A stretch of DNA of 64,000 nt. Source: Variovorax sp. OK212 (GTDB taxonomy: Bacteria; Pseudomonadota; Gammaproteobacteria; Burkholderiales; Burkholderiaceae_C). The notes under the pieces are model-generated. The model was not told where the DNA came from. It made no database searches and was given only the letters and a program-made list of their open reading frames with translations. The position numbers were made by a program, and so were the translations under genes. Shown here piece after piece: positions 53,902 to 60,841 of this stretch; within the stretch, counting starts at the first letter, position 1, and the number at the start of each line of letters is the position of its first letter. The DNA is taken from positions 1-64,000 of the forward strand of contig NZ_FOLP01000013.1 of NCBI RefSeq assembly GCF_900112425.1. The letters are read 5' to 3'.

Positions 53902-54107
53902 CCGCGGTGAACGACAAGGGCGAGCGGATCGTTCGCTGCCCCTCGTGCGGCGGCGACAGCATCTACGCGCCGAGCAATGCCTACCGGCCGTTCTGCAGCG
54001 CGCGCTGCAAGGGCATCGACCTGGGGGCCTGGGCGAGCGAAGAATTCCGCATGCCGGCCGAGGCTCCGCCCGACGACGAGCCGTTCGGCGATCCCAAGAT
54101 TCAATAG
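53898..54107 (+). CDS. yacG: DNA gyrase inhibitor YacG
   Basis: A 69-residue zinc protein that binds GyrB and inhibits gyrase. Four cysteines form the site (CPSCGG near residue 14 and FCSARCKGIDLG near 34). The tail is acidic (PPDDEPFGD). It overlaps zapD by four bases (ATGA), the standard zapD-yacG pair. The next gene is convergent on the minus strand with a 33-base gap. Confidence 0.94.
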   Translation: MTAVNDKGERIVRCPSCGGDSIYAPSNAYRPFCSARCKGIDLGAWASEEFRMPAEAPPDDEPFGDPKIQ

Positions 54108-54140
54108 TCGATCGAGCGGCCCACGGCCGCGCCACGCAGG

Positions 54141-56126
54141 CTACTTGCCGCCCGCGTCCTCGTCCAGCAGTGCCGGATCCATGTAGGTCGCGAAGCTGCG
54201 CGCATAGCGTGGCCGGAGGTGACCGATGTCCTTGTACGCCGGCGAACCGTCGTCCGGCATGCTGCGCAGGCACTGGCCGTTCGCGCACAAGCTGGCGAAA
54301 GGCGCGATCACCTGCGCCCCGTTGGCCTCGGCCACCGCCTTCAACCGCGCGTTGAACTGCGCCTGGTCTTCCGGCATCGGGGCCTTGAGCTGCCCGCTCT
54401 CGGCGGTCATGCCGCCAAGTCGGCTGCCTCGAATCTGCTTGAGCGGATCGAAGTCCATGCCGACCGGGTTGCCCAGCACCAGGTAGACCTTCTTGTGCGC
54501 CGACAGCCGCTTCAGCACCTCGCCCAGCGACTGCAGCGACAGGTCGATGCCATCGCCATTGAGGAACGGATGCACGGCCGTCTTGCCGTCGACGAAGTAG
54601 TTCACCGTGGGCCCGGCGCCGGTGAAGTAGCAGCTCCAGCAGGCTCCGATCACCACCGAATCGACTTCCGGCTTGAGCGCCAGGTCGAGCACCGCTGCGC
54701 GCCGCTCGTCGCACGACGTGTCGGCGCCGCTGAACAGGCCCGGCACCGGCGGGCAGGAGCCCTTGGTCGCGAAGTACACGGTGCGCGCCTTGCCGGGCTG
54801 CGTGCGCTGCAGCTCGAGCGCGCGCGGCGCGTACTGCTCGACGTGGCTGTCGCCGATCAACAGCACGTTGTGCTTGCCGTTGCCAGCGCGGTAGACGAAC
54901 TGGTCGCCCAGCGCGGCTTCTTCGAAGCCATCGTAGTAGTTGTCCTCGCGCGTGGCATCGGCCACGGCCTGCAAGGCCTGGCTGTCGTTGCGCGGCAGCG
55001 GCGTGCCCAGGAACACCACCACGCCAGCCAGCGCCAGCGCAGCGCCGCTGGCCGCCAGCCCGCGCAGCATGCCCTGCGACAGATGCAGCTTCACGAAGCG
55101 CTCCAGGAAACGGTACGTGGCCCACGCCAGCACGATCGCCGCCACCACCATCGCGATGCGCACCTGCAGCGAAGGCTCCCCGCCCGCGACGATGCGCGCA
55201 TACGAAAGCAGCGGCCAGTGCCACAGGTACAGCGGGTAGCTGATGAGGCCGATCCACACCATCGCCCGGTTCGACAGCAGGTACTTGTTCAGCACGCCGT
55301 TCGGCCCCGCGGCAATGCAACTCACCGCGCCCAGCACCGGCAGCAGCGCCCACCAGCCCGGAAAGGCCTTGGTGCTGCGCGTCATGAACAGGCCCAGCAC
55401 GAGCAGGCCCACGCCGACGATGGACTGCACGTGCTTCGTCCAGGGCCGCGGATCCGTCGAGACCGACGCCGCACTCGTTGCGTTCGCGGCCTGCAGGCGC
55501 ATCGCCGCCAGCAACCCGCCGGCCATCAGCTCCCACGCGCGCGACAGCGGCGAATAGAACGCCGCCGCGCGGTGCGGCTGCACCGTGACCACGTTGACCA
55601 GGAAAGAGACGATGGCCACCGCCAGCGTCAGCCGCAGGATCGGCCAGCGCTTGCGCCATGCAAGCCCCAGCAGCAGCGGCCAGAAGATGTAGAACTGCTC
55701 CTCGATCCCCAGCGACCACAGGTGCAGCAGCGGCTTGGTCTCGGCCGTGGCGTCGAAGTAGCCCGCTTCGCCGAGGAACACCAGGTTGGCGAAGAACGCG
55801 GCACCGCCCGTGGTCTGCTTGCCGAGCTGCGAGAACTCGCCCGGCAGCAGCACGTACCAGCCGAATGCCAGCGTGGCGAGCAGCACCAGCACCAGCGCGG
55901 GAAAGATGCGCCGGATGCGCCGCGCATAGAAGTCGCGGTAGGTGAAATCGCCGGCCGCGAGGCTCTGCAGAAGGATGGTCGTGATCAGGAAACCCGAGAT
56001 CACGAAGAAGATGTCGACGCCGATGAAGCCGCCGGGCAGCAGGCTCGGAAAGGCGTGGTACGCCAGCACCGAGCCCACCGCGATGGCGCGCAGGCCGTCA
56101 ATGTCCGGGCGGTACTTGGGATGCAT
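54141..56126 (-). CDS. Acyltransferase-3 / SGNH fusion protein, copy 1
   Basis: A 661-residue membrane O-acyltransferase. Residues 1-375 are the acyltransferase-3 domain with about ten helices; the family RX10H site is Arg13 to His24, in DGLRAIAV...YHAF. The C-terminal SGNH domain starts near residue 418 with its serine in GDSH (425-428), and the catalytic His is in GHLRPRY near residue 643. This OafA/OatA-like plan both carries an acetyl group across the membrane and transfers it to a surface glycan such as O-antigen or peptidoglycan. It is very like the next gene over the first 80 residues, so the two are tandem paralogues. They are 17 bases apart and share a direction. Confidence 0.92.
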   Translation of the reverse strand: MHPKYRPDIDGLRAIAVGSVLAYHAFPSLLPGGFIGVDIFFVISGFLITTILLQSLAAGDFTYRDFYARRIRRIFPALVLVLLATLAFGWYVLLPGEFSQLGKQTTGGAAFFANLVFLGEAGYFDATAETKPLLHLWSLGIEEQFYIFWPLLLGLAWRKRWPILRLTLAVAIVSFLVNVVTVQPHRAAAFYSPLSRAWELMAGGLLAAMRLQAANATSAASVSTDPRPWTKHVQSIVGVGLLVLGLFMTRSTKAFPGWWALLPVLGAVSCIAAGPNGVLNKYLLSNRAMVWIGLISYPLYLWHWPLLSYARIVAGGEPSLQVRIAMVVAAIVLAWATYRFLERFVKLHLSQGMLRGLAASGAALALAGVVVFLGTPLPRNDSQALQAVADATREDNYYDGFEEAALGDQFVYRAGNGKHNVLLIGDSHVEQYAPRALELQRTQPGKARTVYFATKGSCPPVPGLFSGADTSCDERRAAVLDLALKPEVDSVVIGACWSCYFTGAGPTVNYFVDGKTAVHPFLNGDGIDLSLQSLGEVLKRLSAHKKVYLVLGNPVGMDFDPLKQIRGSRLGGMTAESGQLKAPMPEDQAQFNARLKAVAEANGAQVIAPFASLCANGQCLRSMPDDGSPAYKDIGHLRPRYARSFATYMDPALLDEDAGGK

Positions 56127-56143
56127 CGTTCACGCGGGCGCGC

Positions 56144-58117
56144 TCAGCGCGAAGGTTTCTGCGGCTCGGCCGCGGGTGCGGTGCGCACCGTGCGGTCGAA
56201 GTAGCTCGCCTCTTCCCGGGTGTAGCGCGGGCGCAGGTGGTCGCCGTCCTTGTAGGCGGGTGAGCCGTCGGGCAGCGTGAGCAGGCACTGGTCGTTCTTG
56301 CACAGCACCGCCATCGCGTCGATCGGCTCCGCCCCGCTCGCCTCGGCGATGGCGCGCAGCCGGTCGTTGAGCTGCTTCTGGTCGGCCGGCAGCGGCGTCG
56401 TCGGCATCGAGGTCATGGCTTCCATGTGCGTCAGGCGGCTGCCTTCGATCAGGCGCTTGGGCGAGAACTTGTCGCCGCCGGGGTTGTCGAGCAGCAGGTA
56501 GACCTTCTTGTGCCGTGCGAGTTCGCGCAGCGTGAACTCCAGCGAGGCCAGCGAACGCTCGATGCCGTCGCCGTTCTGGAACGGATGGACCTTCTTGTCG
56601 GCATCGCGGAAGTAGTACTCCAGCGCGCCGTGCCCGACGAAGTAGCAGTTCCAGCAACCGCCGATCACCACCGAGTCGATCTCTGGCCCCATCGCATAGG
56701 CCAGCATGGCGTCACGCCGTTCGGCGCAGCCGATGTTCTTGTCCGCATGGACGCCCGGCACCGCGGGGCACGCGCCCTGGGTCGCGAACCAGGCCGACTT
56801 GTCCTGCATCGACAGCGAGCGGGCCAGTTCCATCACACGCGGCGCGTACTGCTGCACGTGGCTGTCGCCCAGGAACAGCACGCGCTTGGGCCCGCCGCCG
56901 ACCTTGTAGATCAGCTGCTCGCCGATCTGGTCGAGCTTGAAGCCCTCGTAGTAGCCGGCGTCCAGCGTGGCGTTGGCCACGATCTGCAGTTGGGCATTGT
57001 TGTTGCGAGGCTGGGGCACGCCGAGGAAGATCGCGACGCCGGCCGCCGCCAGCAGCACCATGCCCACGGCCAGTGCCTTGAGCGTGCCCGGGCCGGGCCG
57101 GTTGCGCGCGTAACGCTCGACGAAGCGGTAGGTCGCCCATGCGAGCAGCACGCTCGCCACCATCGCACCCGCACGGTAGACCGGCGACGGGTGCAGCGGG
57201 TCGGCTTCCACGATGCGCACGAATGCCAGCAGCGGCCAGTGCCACAGGTACAGCGGATAGCTGATGAGGCCGATCCACACCATCACGCGATTCGACAGCA
57301 GGTACTTGTTCAGCACGCCCGTCGGGCCCGCGGCAATGCAGCTCACCGCCCCCAGCGTGGGCAGCAGCGCCCACCAGCCCGGGAACGCCTTGTTGCTGCG
57401 GATCATCACCAGCCCGAGCACGATCAGCCCGACGCCCAGCACCGACTGCACATGGCTGCGCCACACGTTGGGCGTGGGCGGCCGCAACCGCATGCACGCC
57501 AGGATGCCGCCCACCATCAGCTCCCAGAAACGGGAAGCCGGCGAGTAGAACGACGCGGCCGGCAGCGGGTGCACCGTGGCCACGTTGACCGCCAGCGACA
57601 CCGCTGCCACGGCCAACACCACGCGCACGATCGGCCAGCGCTTGCGCCAGGCGAGCCCCAGCAGCAGCGGCCAGAAGATGTAGAACTGCTCCTCGATGCC
57701 CAGCGACCAAAGGTGCAGCAGCGGCTTGGTTTCGGCGGCCGTGTCGAAGTAGCCCGACTCGCTCCAGAACAGCAGGTTGGCGACGAACGCCGAGCCGCCC
57801 ACGGTCTGCTTGCCGAGCTCGGCGAACTCGTCGGACAGCAGCAGGTACCAGCCGGCGAGCAGCGTCGCCAGCAGCACCACGGTCAGCGCCGGGAAGATCC
57901 GCCGGATGCGCCGTGCATAGAAGTCGCGGTAGGTGAAGTCGCCCGCCGCGAGGCTCTGCAGGATGATGGTCGTGATCAGGAACCCCGAGATCACGAAGAA
58001 GATGTCGACCCCGATGAAGCCGCCCATCAGCGCCGAGGGGAAGGCGTGATACACCAGCACGGAGGCCACCGCGATCGCGCGCAGCCCATCGATGTCCGGG
58101 CGGTACTTGGGATGCAT
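56144..58117 (-). CDS. Acyltransferase-3 / SGNH fusion protein, copy 2
   Basis: A 657-residue paralogue of the preceding protein with the same domain order. Arg13 and His24 are kept, GDSH is near residue 422, and GDHLRPRYTREE supplies the catalytic Asp and His near 640. Differences gather in the SGNH part and in the loop near 205-225, which suggests a different acceptor or position. The start is ATG at 58117; a TTG one codon upstream is less likely. It lies three bases after the mutT stop, so it is probably read from the argJ-DUF815-mutT transcript. Confidence 0.92.
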   Translation of the reverse strand: MHPKYRPDIDGLRAIAVASVLVYHAFPSALMGGFIGVDIFFVISGFLITTIILQSLAAGDFTYRDFYARRIRRIFPALTVVLLATLLAGWYLLLSDEFAELGKQTVGGSAFVANLLFWSESGYFDTAAETKPLLHLWSLGIEEQFYIFWPLLLGLAWRKRWPIVRVVLAVAAVSLAVNVATVHPLPAASFYSPASRFWELMVGGILACMRLRPPTPNVWRSHVQSVLGVGLIVLGLVMIRSNKAFPGWWALLPTLGAVSCIAAGPTGVLNKYLLSNRVMVWIGLISYPLYLWHWPLLAFVRIVEADPLHPSPVYRAGAMVASVLLAWATYRFVERYARNRPGPGTLKALAVGMVLLAAAGVAIFLGVPQPRNNNAQLQIVANATLDAGYYEGFKLDQIGEQLIYKVGGGPKRVLFLGDSHVQQYAPRVMELARSLSMQDKSAWFATQGACPAVPGVHADKNIGCAERRDAMLAYAMGPEIDSVVIGGCWNCYFVGHGALEYYFRDADKKVHPFQNGDGIERSLASLEFTLRELARHKKVYLLLDNPGGDKFSPKRLIEGSRLTHMEAMTSMPTTPLPADQKQLNDRLRAIAEASGAEPIDAMAVLCKNDQCLLTLPDGSPAYKDGDHLRPRYTREEASYFDRTVRTAPAAEPQKPSR

Positions 58118-58120
58118 CAA

Positions 58121-58567
58121 TCAGGCGGCCGGCGTGACAACCGGCGGCGCCTCGAACGGCAGGCCGCGCTCTTCGCACAGCCACTGCAGCACCGGGAACG
58201 CGCCCGGCAACACCGGCGTCACGTCCAGCGGCAACTGCTGCCAGGCCATCTGCTGGCCTTCGCGCATCTCGAACTCGCCCGTCCACGCCGTCACCTTGCA
58301 CCAGTGCAGGCGCACCAGCGCATGCGGGTAGTCGTGCTCGGTGACCTTCCAGACCTCCGCACCCTCGATGGTGATGCCGAGCTCTTCGTGCAGCTCGCGC
58401 CGCAGCGCCTGCTCGACCGTTTCACCCGCCTCGATCTTGCCGCCGGGAAACTCCCAGAAGCCCGCATAGGCCTTGCCTTCGGGCCGGGTCGAGAGCAGCA
58501 GCGCGTCGTCCGACAGGCGGATCAACACGCCGACCGCCACCTCGGTGTGCTTGCGAGCTTCGCTCAC
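58121..58567 (-). CDS. mutT: 8-oxo-dGTP diphosphatase MutT
   Basis: A 148-residue Nudix hydrolase that removes oxidised dGTP from the nucleotide pool. The Nudix box begins GGKIEAGE near residue 39 and closes RELHEELGI. TEVAVGVLIR at the N-terminus and the FWEFPGGK core agree with MutT. The GTG start at 58567 overlaps the DUF815 stop by four bases; a longer frame to 58720 is rejected as it lies in the DUF815 gene. In relatives yacG is its direct neighbour. Confidence 0.9.
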   Translation of the reverse strand: MSEARKHTEVAVGVLIRLSDDALLLSTRPEGKAYAGFWEFPGGKIEAGETVEQALRRELHEELGITIEGAEVWKVTEHDYPHALVRLHWCKVTAWTGEFEMREGQQMAWQQLPLDVTPVLPGAFPVLQWLCEERGLPFEAPPVVTPAA

Positions 58568-59451
58568 GCGGCACCCCGCCCTGCGTCCCGTCCCGCGTAG
58601 TCGCGCGCGAACTGGTAGGCCACGCGGCCGCTGCGCGAACCGCGCTCCAGCGCCCACACCAGCGCCTCGGGCCGCGCGGCCTCGATGGCGGCCGGTGTCA
58701 CGCCGAAGGACGACAGCCACTGGGCCACGATCGTCAGGTACTCGTTCTGGCTGAACGGATAGAAGCTCACCCAGAGGCCGAAGCGCTCCGACAGCGAGAT
58801 CTTTTCCTCGATCACTTCACCGGGGTGGACTTCGCCGTCCTCGGTGTGGGTGTACGAGAGGTTGTCCTTCATGTACTCGGGCAGCAGGTGACGCCGGTTG
58901 CTGGTCGCGTAGATCAGCACGTTGGGCGTCGACGCGGCAATCGATCCGTCCAGGATCGACTTCAGCGCCTTGTAGCCCGGCTCGCCCTCGTCGAAGCTCA
59001 GGTCGTCGCTGAACACGATGAACTTCTCGGGCCGCTGCGAGACCACCTCGACGATGTCGGGCAGGTCCACCAGCTCGGCCTTGTCCACCTCGATCAGGCG
59101 CAGGCCCTGCGGCGCATAGGTCTGCAGGCAGGCGCGAATGAGCGACGACTTGCCGGTGCCGCGTGCGCCCGTCAGCAGCACGTTGTTGGCGGGCTTGCCT
59201 TCGACGAACTGCTGCGTGTTGCGCGCGATCTTTTCCTTCTGGACGTCGATTTCCTTCAGCGAATCGAGCGACATCGCGGCCACATGCTTCACCGGCTCGA
59301 GCACGCCGTGGCCCGAGCTGCGGCGGCGGTAGCGCCAGGCGATGGAGGCGTTCCAGTCGGCGGGCGCGGCCAGCGGCTGCGGAAGGACCGATTCGATGCG
59401 GGAAATGAGCTGCTCGGCGCGCTCGATCAGCCTTTGGAACTGCTCATTCAT
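58564..59451 (-). CDS. DUF815 family P-loop ATPase
   Basis: A 295-residue AAA+-like ATPase of unknown role. Walker A is LLTGARGTGKSSLI near residue 92, Walker B is FIVFSDDLSFDEGE near 145 and a sensor-like ATSNRRHLLPEYM near 180 follows. The N-terminal 60 residues are helical. The family is widespread in Betaproteobacteria between argJ and mutT and has no known substrate. It overlaps both neighbours by four bases, so argJ, this gene and mutT are translationally coupled. Confidence 0.9.
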   Translation of the reverse strand: MNEQFQRLIERAEQLISRIESVLPQPLAAPADWNASIAWRYRRRSSGHGVLEPVKHVAAMSLDSLKEIDVQKEKIARNTQQFVEGKPANNVLLTGARGTGKSSLIRACLQTYAPQGLRLIEVDKAELVDLPDIVEVVSQRPEKFIVFSDDLSFDEGEPGYKALKSILDGSIAASTPNVLIYATSNRRHLLPEYMKDNLSYTHTEDGEVHPGEVIEEKISLSERFGLWVSFYPFSQNEYLTIVAQWLSSFGVTPAAIEAARPEALVWALERGSRSGRVAYQFARDYAGRDAGRGAA

Positions 59452-60677
59452 GACCGGTAATCGGCATTGATCGTCACGTAGTCGTGGCTGAAGTCGCAGG
59501 TCCACACGGTTTCGCTGGCGTTGCCGCGGCCCAGGCCGATGCGCACGGTGATTTCGCTCTGCTTCATCACGCGCTGGCCGTCTTCCTCGCGGTACGACGG
59601 GTTGCGCCCGCCCTTGACCGCCACGTGCACGTCGTCCAGGAACAGGTCGATGCCGGTCTGGTCGAGGTCGGCGATGCCCGCATAGCCCACGGCCGCCAGG
59701 ATGCGGCCCAGGTTCGGGTCGCTGGCGTAGAAGGCCGTCTTGACCAGCGGCGAATGCGCCACGGCATAGGCCACCTGCTTGCATTCGGCAGCGTCCTTGC
59801 CGCCGTCGACCTGCACGGTGATGAACTTGGTCGCGCCCTCGCCGTCGCGCACGATGGCCTGCGCCAGTTGACGGGCCACGTTCTGCATGGCGGCCACGAG
59901 TGCCTGGCCGTCGGCCGAGTCGAGCGAGGTGATGGTGGCGTGCGATGCCTTCTGCGTGGCGATGACCACGAACGAGTCGTTGGTCGAGGTGTCGCCGTCG
60001 ATGGTCACGCGGTTGAACGACGCATCGGCCAGCAGCTTGGCCAGCGGCTGGATCAGCGCGGCGTCGATCTTCGCGTCGGTGGCCATGAAGCCGAGCATGG
60101 TCGCCATGTTCGGGCGGATCATGCCGGCGCCCTTGCTGATGCCGGTGACGGTGACCGTGGCGCCGCCGACCTGCACCCGCTGGCTGAACGCCTTGGGGAT
60201 CGTGTCGGTGGTCATGATGCCTTCGGCCGCGCGCGCCCAGTGGTCGGCGCCGGCGTCGGCCAGCGCGGCCGGCAGGCCCGCTTCGATGCGGTCCACGGGC
60301 AGCGGCTCCATGATCACGCCGGTGGAGAACGGCAGGATCTGCTCGGGCGCGATCTCCAGGTGGCGTGCCAGCGCGATGCAGGTGGCGCGCGTGCGCATCA
60401 GGCCGTCTTCGCCCGTGCCGGCATTGGCGTTGCCGGTGTTGATCACCATCGCGCGAATGCCGAAGTTCGAGGCCAGGTGGTCGCGGCAGACCTGCACCGG
60501 CGCGGCGCAGAAACGGTTCTGGGTGAACACGCCGCCGACCGCGGAGCCTTCGTCGATCAGCACGACGGTCAGGTCCTTGCGGTTGGCCTTGCGCACGCCC
60601 GCTTCGGCCACGCCGATGCGAACGCCGGGCACCGCGAACAAGGCGGCGGGATCAGGGGCAGACAGGTTCACGGGCAT
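59448..60677 (-). CDS. argJ: Bifunctional ornithine acetyltransferase / N-acetylglutamate synthase
   Basis: Moves the acetyl group from N-acetylornithine to glutamate, recycling it in arginine synthesis. The 409-residue precursor cleaves itself between Ala192 and Thr193 in the motif GMIRPNMATML; Thr193 is then the nucleophile. The STGVIMEPL loop near residue 118 and NTGNANAGTGE near 80 are also diagnostic. It starts 164 bases after secA and leads argJ-DUF815-mutT and perhaps the two acyltransferases. Confidence 0.96.
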   Translation of the reverse strand: MPVNLSAPDPAALFAVPGVRIGVAEAGVRKANRKDLTVVLIDEGSAVGGVFTQNRFCAAPVQVCRDHLASNFGIRAMVINTGNANAGTGEDGLMRTRATCIALARHLEIAPEQILPFSTGVIMEPLPVDRIEAGLPAALADAGADHWARAAEGIMTTDTIPKAFSQRVQVGGATVTVTGISKGAGMIRPNMATMLGFMATDAKIDAALIQPLAKLLADASFNRVTIDGDTSTNDSFVVIATQKASHATITSLDSADGQALVAAMQNVARQLAQAIVRDGEGATKFITVQVDGGKDAAECKQVAYAVAHSPLVKTAFYASDPNLGRILAAVGYAGIADLDQTGIDLFLDDVHVAVKGGRNPSYREEDGQRVMKQSEITVRIGLGRGNASETVWTCDFSHDYVTINADYRS

Positions 60678-60733
60678 GGCAGTTATTCCTTCTTGCGCAT
60701 CAGTTTTGCATCGGTACCAAGGACCCCCCCGGT

Positions 60734-60793
60734 CCTCGCCGGGAATACCGCGCAACCGGCCTTGCCGGGCCGCTGGTATCGCCCCCGGCGAGG
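60734..60793. repeat. Cruciform-like palindromic repeat between secA and argJ
   Basis: The arms CCTCGCCGGGAATACCGCG (60734-60752) and its near-complement at 60771-60793 enclose a smaller perfect hairpin CCGGC-3-GCCGG (60756-60768). The whole can fold as nested stems. It lies in the 164-base gap between the secA stop and argJ start. It has the look of a REP-like intergenic element; only one copy is seen in this window. Confidence 0.5.
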
Positions 60794-60841
60794 GGGAAGG
60801 AGGTCACACGAAGTGGACAAGCCTGGGGGAGAGTCCGTTGC

